A stretch of DNA of 10,425 bases from Saksenaea vasiformis B4078 (taxonomy: Eukaryota; Mucoromycota; Mucoromycetes; Mucorales; Saksenaeaceae). Location of the stretch: contig JNDT01001174.1 in NCBI GenBank assembly GCA_000697055.1, positions 1-10,425 of the forward strand, in the 5' to 3' direction. Positions within the stretch are counted from its first letter, which is position 1. The number at the start of each line of letters is the position of its first letter. Of this stretch, positions 1 to 7,595 are shown piece by piece. Made by a program: the position numbers and the translations under genes. The notes under the pieces are model-generated. The model saw only the letters and a program-made list of their open reading frames with translations, made no database searches and was not told the DNA's origin.

Positions 1-2454
1 GAAAACGAAGCTGCTAAATGGTACAGAAAGGCAGCTGAACAGAACAACGTCGAAGCGCAAGTAAGACTTGGAGATATGTACAAGGATGGAAAAGGATTAC
101 GTCAGAGCCACCATGAAGCAATCAATTGGTACAGAAAAGCGGCTGAACAAAGCGATACAGAGGCGCAAGTAAGACTTGGGGACATGTATAGAGACGGAAA
201 GGGAGCCTATCGAGGTTACGACATAGCGATTAATTGGTACAGAAAAGCGGCTGAACAAAACAATACCGAGGCACAAGTAAGGCTTGGAGACATGTACAGA
301 GATGGGAGCGGAGTGGATCAAAGCTACGATATAGCGATTAATTGGTACAGAAAAGCGGCTGAACAAAACAACGCCGAGGCGCAAGTAAAACTTGGAGATA
401 TGTACAAAGACGGAAACGGAACAGATCAAAACTACGATGAAGCGATCAATTGGTACAGAGAAGCGGCTGGCCTTAACAGTGCTACGGCGCAACTGATACT
501 TGGAGATATGTGCAGAGATGGAAGCGGAGTATGTCAAAACTACCATGAAGCGATCAATTGGTACAGAAAAGCGGCTGAACAAAACAACACGGAAGCACAA
601 ATCAGACTTGGACATATGTACAACGATGGAAGAGGCGTAGATCAGAGCGACAGTGAAGCAATTGTCTGGTACAAAAAAGCAGGGGAACAAAACAATAACG
701 ATGCACAAGTAAGACTTGGTGACATGTGCATAGATAGAGGCGAAGCATATGAAGCCATTTATTGGTACAGAAAAGCAGCTGGTCAAAACAACATCGAGGT
801 GCAAGTGAGACTTGGAGACATGTACAGATATGGAAACGGGGTAGATCAAAACTACGATGAGGCGATTAATTGGTATAGAAAAGCGGCTAAACAAAACCAC
901 ACTGAAGCGCAATTAAGACTTGGAGATATGTACAGAGATGGAAGCGGAACAGATCAAAGCTACGATGAAGCGGTGAGTTGGTATAGAAAAGCGGCTAGCC
1001 TGAACAATGCCATCGCGCAACTGGTACTCGGAGACATGTGCAGAGATGGAAGAGGAGTATATCAAAGCGACCGCGAAGCGATTTATTGGTACAGAAAAGC
1101 GGCTGAACAAAACAACACGGAAGCACAAGTCAGACTTGGACATATGTACAAAGATGGAAAAGGCGTAGATCAGAGCGACAGTGAAGCAATTGTCTGGTAC
1201 AAAAAAGCGGGGGAACAAAACAATACCGAGGCGCAAGTAAGACTTGGAGATATGTACAGGGATGGAAACGAAGTATATGAGGCGATTTATTGGTACTCAA
1301 AAGCGGCTACGCAAAATAATACCGAGGTGCAAGTGAGACTCGGAGATATATATAGAGATAGAGACGGAGCATATCAATGCTACCATAAAGCGATTAACTG
1401 GTACAAGAAAGCGGCTACGCAAAACAACACTAAGGCGCAAGTGAGACTTGGAGACATGCATAGAGATGGAAACGGAGCAGATCAAAACTACGATGAGGCG
1501 ATTAACTGGTACAGAAAAGCGGCTAAACGAAACGACACTGAAGCGCAACTAAGACTTGGAGACATGTATAGAGATGGAAGCGGAGTACATCAGAGCTACG
1601 ATGAAGCGGTTAATTGGTATATAAAAGCAGCTAAACAGAACAATACTGAGGCGCAAGTAAGACTTGGGGACATGTACAAAGATGGAAGCGGAATATATCA
1701 AAGCTACCATAAAGCGACATATTGGTACAAAAAAGCGGCTGCTCTGAATAATACCATAGCGCAAATGAACCTAGGAAATATGTACAAGGATAGCATTGGA
1801 GTCGATCAGAGCTATCGTAAAGCGATTAGTTGGTACAAGAAAGCGGCTGCACAGAACAACTCTGATGCGCAACTGGTACTCGGAGACATGTACAGATATG
1901 GAAGGGGAGTATATCAAAGTTATCATAAAGCGATTTGTTGGTACAGAGAAGCGGCTGGCCTGAACAATGTCATGGCACAGCTGATACTTGGAGACATGTA
2001 CAGGGATGGAAGCGAAATCTGTCAAAGCTACCATGAAGCGATTTACTGGTACAGAAAAGCGGCTAACCAGAATGATGCAGAAGCACAAGTCAGGCTTGGA
2101 GATATGTACAAAGATGGAAAAGGAGTGGATCAGAACGACAACGAAGCGACTGACTGGTACAGAAAAGCGGCCAGTCAGAATAACACAGAAGCACAGGTCA
2201 GACTTAGAGATATGTACAGAGATGGAAGAGGAGTAGATCAGAACGACAATGAAGCGAGTAATCGGTACAGAAACATGGAGAAGCAAAACAGTACTGAGGC
2301 GCAAGTGGCGCTTGGAAATATGTATAAAAGTAGAAGTAGAATCAGCCAAAGCTCAGCAGAAAACCCGGCAGCCCGAAGAAGTCCTAGGGAAAAAAGCAAG
2401 ATGTATTTGTCCCAATGGAAAGCAAAACTGGGATTTGCGAAACAATCGTATTAG
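1..2454 (+). CDS. Sel1-like repeat (SLR) protein, 5'-partial, 22 repeat units
   Basis: The frame is open from base 1 to a TAG at 2452, so the start lies upstream of the window; the ATG at 76 falls inside a repeat and is not a credible start. At least 817 residues are visible. Twenty-two units follow each other, 20 of 36 residues and two of 32, with the pattern AxxWYRKAAEQ followed by AQVRLGDMYRDGxG. This is the Sel1-like/TPR-like solenoid signature: paired antiparallel helices that usually serve as a protein-binding scaffold. The last unit (2251-2358) has degenerated (W lost from the WY pair) and probably caps the array. A basic 31-residue tail follows (2359-2451; ARRSPREKSK region). There is no signal peptide, membrane segment or catalytic domain in the visible part; in related proteins such a domain could be N-terminal. 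No introns are seen. Arginine is almost always AGA, unlike the other two genes. Partners and function are unknown. Confidence 0.9.
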   Translation, partial: ENEAAKWYRKAAEQNNVEAQVRLGDMYKDGKGLRQSHHEAINWYRKAAEQSDTEAQVRLGDMYRDGKGAYRGYDIAINWYRKAAEQNNTEAQVRLGDMYRDGSGVDQSYDIAINWYRKAAEQNNAEAQVKLGDMYKDGNGTDQNYDEAINWYREAAGLNSATAQLILGDMCRDGSGVCQNYHEAINWYRKAAEQNNTEAQIRLGHMYNDGRGVDQSDSEAIVWYKKAGEQNNNDAQVRLGDMCIDRGEAYEAIYWYRKAAGQNNIEVQVRLGDMYRYGNGVDQNYDEAINWYRKAAKQNHTEAQLRLGDMYRDGSGTDQSYDEAVSWYRKAASLNNAIAQLVLGDMCRDGRGVYQSDREAIYWYRKAAEQNNTEAQVRLGHMYKDGKGVDQSDSEAIVWYKKAGEQNNTEAQVRLGDMYRDGNEVYEAIYWYSKAATQNNTEVQVRLGDIYRDRDGAYQCYHKAINWYKKAATQNNTKAQVRLGDMHRDGNGADQNYDEAINWYRKAAKRNDTEAQLRLGDMYRDGSGVHQSYDEAVNWYIKAAKQNNTEAQVRLGDMYKDGSGIYQSYHKATYWYKKAAALNNTIAQMNLGNMYKDSIGVDQSYRKAISWYKKAAAQNNSDAQLVLGDMYRYGRGVYQSYHKAICWYREAAGLNNVMAQLILGDMYRDGSEICQSYHEAIYWYRKAANQNDAEAQVRLGDMYKDGKGVDQNDNEATDWYRKAASQNNTEAQVRLRDMYRDGRGVDQNDNEASNRYRNMEKQNSTEAQVALGNMYKSRSRISQSSAENPAARRSPREKSKMYLSQWKAKLGFAKQSY
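7..2358 (+). repeat. Tandem 108-bp repeat array encoding the SLR units
   Basis: Twenty-two in-frame units start at 7, 115, 223, 331, 439, 547, 655, 751, 859, 967, 1075, 1183, 1279, 1387, 1495, 1603, 1711, 1819, 1927, 2035, 2143 and 2251. All are 108 bp except those at 655 and 1183, which are 96 bp because they lack the last four codons. Within-array duplications are visible: about 570-760 resembles about 1098-1290 (offset 528 bp), and about 796-1000 resembles about 1432-1636 (offset 636 bp). A variant unit type with LN in place of QN (starts 439, 967, 1711, 1927) recurs through the array. Confidence 0.9.
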
Positions 2455-3240
2455 TAGAAATGTAATAGTAGCCTATCTAGTCCATTGAAAGCACATGTAA
2501 TAAGCAGTATCTCCCTTTGTGCCATTTAACAGCGTGCTGACGAGGTGGTCATCGTCGATCACTAGGACTGTGGCTATGAGTTGACGTTTTGCTTTGTGGA
2601 ATAGTCGATAAAGAGGGGTCTAACTACCACTGATAGCTGTGAAACGTTAAGAAAGTGCATTGTTTGCCTGTATCTGCACATTATAAAGGCTTCACATAGA
2701 AGGATGAATATATGCAGTGGGTGTGTCCGATAAGCTGCTATATCTTATGGGCGATTGCTGTTACATATGGTCAAGGCGACCAATAGTTTGGATATCCTTC
2801 GGTCATTTTTAGTTAAGCTAACCGAAATCTTCTTTTGTATTTGTAGGTAGCTCAGACTACGGCGAGTTTGGGCGTTTTTATAATAGACCAAAGTCCAGTA
2901 TATACTGTGTAGCCTAAAGGTCCCCCAAGTTTCTTTCCCTCATCCCTAGCAAAAATTCGTGATTCTTTAAAATAGTGAAATAACTTTCCTAAAATGTATC
3001 TCTAGTATCCTATAATTTTATTATGACAGAGTGTATATAACGCACAAATCAATCCATTGTATCGACAATGAAAGCCGGCATTTATAGCGCTCGAGACAGC
3101 GATAGCGATCGAAGATGTTGCTGTGGCTGGTTGATGGCGGTGATTTTCAAGTACATCTTGAATAACCGAAATTATTATCGAGGAAGTAAGGAACACTCAT
3201 ATCTGATAGTACCCATATCTTATTAGAATCTACTATGACT
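2455..3240. other. Non-coding gap downstream of the SLR gene; nothing recognised
   Basis: Roughly 790 bp, AT-rich, with frequent stops in all frames. The only longer frame is an antisense one of 64 codons at 3002-3196 without recognisable motifs or similarity. There is no tRNA-like cloverleaf and no clear AATAAA signal just after the SLR stop. It must include the 3' UTR and terminator of the SLR gene, but I cannot place their ends. Confidence 0.5.
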
Positions 3241-3419
3241 ATCCTTGCAAAGCCATTGTCTGGACGAAATTCAGGTAAAATGCATAATTCTATGGGCTGG
3301 TCTTTCACCCCTTTGGCATACCCGTATCGGAATGGTCTAATAATGTTCTTGAAAAAGATGGAGGATTAGAAAAAACCAAATTATTGGATATAATGTCCAT
3401 TGACCTTTAGCTGGGTTTG

Positions 3420-3638
3420 ATGCTGGAATATATTATAAGATGGATACGTGTTTACACATATGATACGGGCCCACTTCACCTTCCACCTAAACATCTAGGC
3501 TCTGATGCGCAGCTAAGCTTCAGTAGATGGCGGGTTGATGTTGTGAAGGATGTTCGAGTAGGACTTAATACAATTTCCAGCGCTCTTCTGTGGAAAGTGA
3601 ATGATGCGTGTGTGACAACAAGTTTGTTAAGGTGGTGA
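3420..3638 (+). pseudogene. Short ORF, 72 codons, possible 5' remnant of a decayed gene
   Basis: This frame runs from an ATG at 3420 to a TGA at 3636 (72 aa; contains YTYDTGPLHLPPKHLG and FSRWRVDVVKDVRVG). It is hydrophilic and protein-like in composition but matches no family I know. It lies in a different frame from the next candidate (3731-4129), so if both belonged to one gene, there has been a frameshift or loss of splicing between them. It could equally be a chance ORF. Listed because it and its neighbour are the only coding-like stretches between the SLR and velvet genes. Confidence 0.22.
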
Positions 3639-3730
3639 GCGTAAGTTACACACAGTCAAGGTGGTTCGGAATCTAGATTATACTTCTGTACATTTGACGC
3701 TTTGACGATTTTACCGGGGATACGTTTTGA

Positions 3731-4129
3731 GAAACCGAACCGAAAAGTGGAGTTTATTTGGACATGATGCAAAGTGATTTACGCGGATATAGAGCTATAG
3801 CAAGGGTCCACTGCTGTAAGTACTTTAGTTTTGGTTAACGTGGCAAGTGGCAATTTCCCTATGAAAACGTGATGATATTATACATGTTGCGTTCTGTGCC
3901 TATTTTGCATGATCAAATGTTGATGGATTCAACGTACAACGCCATGCAAATATAAATAGGAACCATAGTAACAACAAATCAAGAACAGGATAGCTTGAGA
4001 ATGTCCAACCTATTGGACGGGATTTTAAACGCAAGAGATGTAGGAAAATGGAACTACTTGGGTATAACGGAGAACCCTGAAGGTGACAACTGCACAAACT
4101 TCCCCCCGCTTTTGCGTGGACAAAATTGA
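3731..4129 (+). pseudogene. Candidate decayed ORF with two in-frame stops
   Basis: One reading frame spans 133 codons with only two internal stops (TAA at 3836 and TAA at 3953) before a TGA at 4127. The three open segments contain protein-like peptides such as MMQSDLRGYRAIARVHC, FPYENVMILYMLRSVPILHD and SNLLDGILNARDVGKWNYLG. A random sequence of this base composition should hold several more stops, so a relic of a coding sequence is plausible. The 3953 stop could instead be inside an intron, but I found no convincing donor and acceptor pair. I do not recognise the family. An antisense 80-codon ORF (3900-4142) overlaps and is considered the weaker reading. Confidence 0.28.
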
Positions 4130-4315
4130 AACTGAAAGGCATTTTATTTGTCTAACAAAATAGGCAAAGAATAATCAGCCACCGAAAAAAAAAATAGGGA
4201 AGCGATTTCCGTGTGTGTCGTCACCCTGTTGGTAACCGGGATAGGTTGCTTAACAAAGCGCTTATTAATCACCAAGTGATTGTGGCGGATAGGTTTGGAT
4301 GAAATTCAGAAAATC

Positions 4316-4341
4316 CCGTCGCCGCGAAGACGCGACGACGG
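4316..4341. promoter_or_regulatory. GC-rich inverted repeat (hairpin) in AT-rich upstream DNA
   Basis: Arms CCGTCGCCGCG (4316-4326) and CGCGACGACGG (4331-4341) are reverse complements at 10 of 11 positions, separated by AAGA. It is the most CpG-dense spot in the region between SLR and velvet. Smaller dyads lie just upstream (AAGCGCTT near 4257; ATCAC/GTGAT near 4269-4281). It could be a protein-binding dyad or an RNA hairpin; the role is not known. Confidence 0.45.
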
Positions 4342-4518
4342 TGTGAGGCGGCGATTAAACAGTGATGCATAGTGTAACGAAAACGCAAGCACGTTATCAG
4401 ATCTTTGTTTCATCAATACAGTGCAGGGAAGTATTTACGATAGGAAAACGATAATTTTAAGTTGTTTATCTCTTTGTTAATAAATTGTATTTTAACCTTT
4501 TTGTTTCAGGTATTTGTC

Positions 4519-4527
4519 TATATAAAT
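4519..4527 (+). promoter_or_regulatory. TATA-like box, possible distal promoter of velvet gene
   Basis: TATATAAAT lies in CTATATAAATCC, the best TATA-like sequence upstream of the velvet start. It is about 890 bp before the ATG at 5411, so use of this promoter would imply a long leader with several short upstream ORFs, or an unseen 5' UTR intron. A promoter nearer to the pyrimidine tract is equally possible. Confidence 0.3.
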
Positions 4528-5322
4528 CCTCATTCGTTCGGGGAAGGGGGGAAGGAGCGGTTAGGGCTTTTTTTTTCGTTTATCAGATCTTAACAAGTTT
4601 CTTACAACGATCCATCTCCGATGTACCAAGAAACGCACCCGGTATCCTGCTGATTCGGTGCAACCGGCGGACGGCGTGCATCTTCTGACTAACCACGTGT
4701 TACGTAGTAGGTTACATCCAGAAGGTTATGGAGAAAGTGGATTGGATAATATGAAAACGGAATCGTTGCACTAAGGGTTTAGTGCGGGGTCGGAAGAATA
4801 AAAAATAAGGTGATGGAATAAAAAGATCTGATAAAACGATCAACTGCGGGCTATAGAACAGAGAGAGGAGGAGAAACGACCAGTCATTTTCCTTTTATCC
4901 GTTTTCCAAGTAGATGGGTTTATTCTTTCCTGTTTAACTCAGCAAATAACCGGGGATAGGATTCTTTTGCGACAGCCGAGAATTCGGGGGGGAAAGAAGA
5001 AAGATAGCAGAAGAAGAGAGAAAGATGTTAGTATACTTAATGATGATGAAATGGAGGGTCATTCATCTAGTATGTGTGACTGCATGTTCTAGAGTAAAGT
5101 TTTCCGTGTTTAAAATGCAACAACAAACGGCTTGATGATGATGATGGCATAGTTTACTTTGAAAGGACACCAATAATGGGTTTTGAAGGGCGCCGATCGG
5201 ATGATCAAAAAGGTTACAATATAAAAACTGATAAAATGTAAACGAAAAAAAATTGGAACGCCCAACGTCCGATTAAAACCCCATTTGAAAAATAAAAAAA
5301 ATATAATTTTTTATCAGATCTT

Positions 5323-5410
5323 TCTTTTTTGCATCACGTTTCTACCGTTTCTTGTTTTTCTCTTTTTCCTTTACTTTTTCCTTCTTTCTCTTTACTTCTT
5401 CTTCGTTATT
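5323..5410 (+). promoter_or_regulatory. Pyrimidine-rich tract immediately upstream of velvet start codon
   Basis: About 88 bp strongly biased to T and C ends at the ATG at 5411. Such CT-rich tracts are common just before transcription or translation starts in fungal genes and support this start. The tract begins right after the fourth copy of the TTATCAGATCTT motif. Confidence 0.5.
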
Positions 5411-6894
5411 ATGTCTCGAGGTGCATCACATACTTACGAATATATACCAGCATGTCCTATTACGGCATCCAACAAAAGGTTAGATCTGATACCCTTTTAA
5501 CAACAACCAGAACAACAACAGCAACAACAACCATCAAAAAAAAGGAAGTGATAACCTGACAGTTTTCCATTTTATTATTTTAGTCAGTATTTCCTTAAAG
5601 TACGTCAACAACCTATACAAACTCGTATAAGTACAAACAATGAAAGAGGTATAAAGAAAAGAAAAAGGGGGAAAAACCAGGGTAACCGTTAACTTACACC
5701 CCCGCGCCCATTCCGTACTGTTTAGATCGCCGACCTATTGACCCACCTCCAATTATTCAAATTCGATTAAAGAACGCTTCTGCTCAAGAAACACAGTAAG
5801 TTCTTTTAGTCTACTTGGCCTTCTGTAAGCTAACAGTCTTTATTTAGTGACTTTCATCAAAATCCTTATTTTTTCATGTGTGCCAATTTGGCCCATCCTT
5901 CCAATGATGATGAAGTCTTCACACCCAATCATAATGCTCTTTCTGGTCAAACTGTTTCATCCATGTATAAACTGAAGGATATCGATAATCATGATGGTGC
6001 ATTTTTCATATTTGGTGACTTGTCTGTCAAAGTCGAAGGTTATTTCCGTCTGAAATTTACCTTGTTTGAGATTACAACGTAAGTAAAATAGGAACCTTGT
6101 GAATAATCACCTTATCTGATCTCATTCGTCCTACAGTACCGGCGCCGTAAGCCTCAAATCCGTCTTTTCTGATGTTTTCACCGTCTATTCAAGCCGGACA
6201 TTCCCCGGCATGTTGGATTCTACTTTCTTATCAAGATCCTTTTCAGATCAAGGTGCACGTATCCGTATCCGCAAAGAACATAGAACACAACCGTAAGTTT
6301 ACCAACCATAATCCATCCTGTAGTTACTTATCCTTGTTTTCCAGTCCTGGATCACGTAAAAGAAAGGTATCCAACGCAGAAGAGGAACCTTCGGAGGATA
6401 CGCCGGTCCCATCTCGTGCACGCGTCTCCGAACGACATACATCACCTGTCACTCCGGAAATGCCAAACGCTACGCATCCATCGCAACCTTCATGGTACTG
6501 GCAACCTGTTCCTATGCAACCCTCCGTACCTTACGCAAGACGTGAAAGTTTGAACAGCAGTAGCAGTGGTACAGATAGTACTGGCAGTCCTAGCGTGACG
6601 CCCGTCTCACCTCCCCAGCAACCTTACGACCGACCCCAACAACAACAACAACAACAACGAATCATTCACTCTTCCTCCTCTTTCTTTCCCAAACCAATGC
6701 TGTCGCCACCACCACAGCAGGCTAAGCCCGGTGATTTTCTTCTACCTCCGCCACGGGGCCTAGATGACGATGCATCGGTGATTCGTTTGCCACCACTCCG
6801 CCATGTCTTGCCAACCCAGAAAGGACAACAAGATATTGGTGAAGTGGATGCTGCTGTCGCAATGATGCAACTACACCAAAGTATCATTTGGTAA
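5411..6894 (+). CDS. Velvet-domain transcription regulator, six exons, 379 aa
   Basis: Model: exons 5411-5478, 5584-5648, 5726-5795, 5848-6078, 6137-6292 and 6345-6894; total 1140 nt, all junction phases agreeing. Introns of 105, 77, 52, 58 and 52 nt end in AG; introns 3-5 have GTAAGT donors, while the first two donors (GTTAGA, GTATAA) are weaker. Velvet domain about residues 25-196: FLKVRQQP (26-33), [15 protein letters not shown] (45-59), [19 protein letters not shown]-like and [50 protein letters not shown] at 201-204 is a likely nuclear localisation signal. The tail is rich in Pro, Ser and Gln (seven Gln at 295-301) and ends with [12 protein letters not shown] sequence. Velvet proteins bind DNA through a Rel/NF-kB-like fold and control development and secondary metabolism, often as dimers. 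Start: the first in-frame ATG after a pyrimidine tract; an alternative is ATG 5452. Unusual: the usual MCG-type motif before DRRPIDPPP is replaced by RISTNNER. I cannot assign it to the VeA, VelB, VosA or VelC class. Confidence 0.9.
5501..5533 (+). repeat. CAA-rich microsatellite-like tract within velvet intron 1
   Basis: Degenerate (CAA)n, 33 bp, lies in the first velvet intron (5479-5583). In one frame it would read as a Gln-rich stretch followed by PSKKRK and a stop at 5548, but no splice arrangement links it to the velvet frame. Confidence 0.5.
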
Positions 6895-7595
6895 CACAAC
6901 TACCTTTGTTTACTCTTTTACGTGTATATTTTTCTTTAACTGCTAATTTGTAAACATCATTCTTCATCTTGTTTTCCATCTCCCCAACTCTTTCATTCTT
7001 TCATTCATAACTTGTGTATATTTTTTTTTCTCTCCTCTCTTGCTTTCAATGTTCACTTTTTCCTATGTAACTCACACGCACACAAAAAAAAACAAAAAAC
7101 AAACCATCATTATTATTAAAAGAAAAAAAAAAGAAAATTTTTCATACCACAACCTGTCAGTCCTTAGCCAATCGTTTCATTCATGTTCAATCCAATTCCT
7201 AGCGGAGCATTGTTTATTCACACTCATGCAAAAAAGAAAGGTCGCGTAGCACATTAGAAGCAGTGGCACGGACATCTTTTTCATCAAGTCTATTATTTTC
7301 ACATGGATCATTTGTTCAAACCACTCTTGACGATCCATTTTTCGCACGTGTTCCATTATGTTTGAGGCTGTTTTTTATAAGTGCTGTCTACTTTAGGGAA
7401 AAGTTTCCAAAATGTAGGTGGTGTCACAGTGGGGTTAATTTTTTCGATCGTACTCGAACCTGAGTAAATCATGTAAAACAAGTTAAGTGTGACGCTCGGT
7501 TTGTTTTAACTAGAATAAATAGAACCCATTGTTTGCTTGCAAACCGCCACTGGCACGCCCTCCTCTTTTCCGTTTTTTCTCTCTCTTTGCTTGCC
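6895..7595. other. Intergenic: velvet 3' UTR and nuclease promoter
   Basis: The stretch is T-rich, with poly-T/CT blocks near 7021-7045 and A-runs near 7083-7135. No canonical AATAAA follows the velvet stop closely. A CCAAT at 7168-7172 and a TATA-like TTTTTATAAG near 7370 are possible nuclease promoter elements; TAGAATAAATAG at about 7511 is 80 bp before the nuclease ATG. A CT-rich tract (7561-7590) leads into the start codon, as in the velvet gene. A small antisense ORF, 7177-7356 (59 aa, ATG start, one hydrophobic segment), has no recognisable features and is probably chance. Confidence 0.5.

Larger units (their letters stand above)
4394..5491. repeat. Reiterated motif TTATCAGATCTT upstream of velvet gene (4 exact + 1 partial)
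   Basis: Exact 12-mers are at 4394-4405 (+), 4580-4591 (+), 4823-4834 (- orientation, AAGATCTGATAA) and 5311-5322 (+). A 10-bp partial copy (AGATCTGATA) is at 5482-5491, just inside velvet intron 1. All five AGATCT hexamers I could find in the window are within these copies. Each combines a GATA core (TTATC/GATAA) with a GATC palindrome (AGATCT). Further GATC sites occur at about 4608, 4838, 5195 (inside the palindrome CCGATCGG) and 5203. Known biology: fungal GATA-type zinc-finger factors, including the White Collar light regulators, bind GATA- or GATC-containing sites. That these are such sites is inference. Confidence 0.65.

Noticed and set aside
97..2349. Long antisense ORFs (up to 271 codons) opposite the SLR gene
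   Set aside because: The repeat unit is a multiple of three, so a stop-free antisense frame in one unit stays open in all. The peptides are merely the complement of the SLR codons and match no family.
1988..2488. Two + strand ORFs in other frames within and past the SLR 3' end
   Set aside because: They are frame shadows of the repeat, with Lys/Thr/Arg-rich low-complexity translation and no independent signal.
3655..3680. GGTTCGGAATC resembling a tRNA T-loop
   Set aside because: It has an extra base relative to the T-loop consensus, and no acceptor, D-arm or anticodon stem can be placed around it.
3900..4142. Antisense 80-codon ORF with a hydrophobic stretch
   Set aside because: It overlaps the + strand candidate relic, has no recognisable motif, and its hydrophobicity follows from the complement of the + frame.
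4485..4688. + strand 67-codon open frame
   Set aside because: It has no ATG at its start and crosses poly-T and the TATA-like region; it looks like leader or promoter DNA.
6172..6344. Continuous frame leading into velvet exon 6 that would avoid the last intron
   Set aside because: Upstream of 6345 it is out of frame with the conserved velvet sequence; the GTAAGT...CCAG intron 6293-6344 restores SFSDQGAR and RIRIRKE in the proper frame.
6666..6899. Antisense 77-codon ORF over the velvet C terminus
   Set aside because: It is a shadow of the Pro/Gln/Ser-rich coding exon.
7263..7463. + strand 66-codon open frame between velvet and nuclease
   Set aside because: It starts with GTG, which nuclear fungal genes do not normally use, and has no recognisable domain or splice link to the nuclease.
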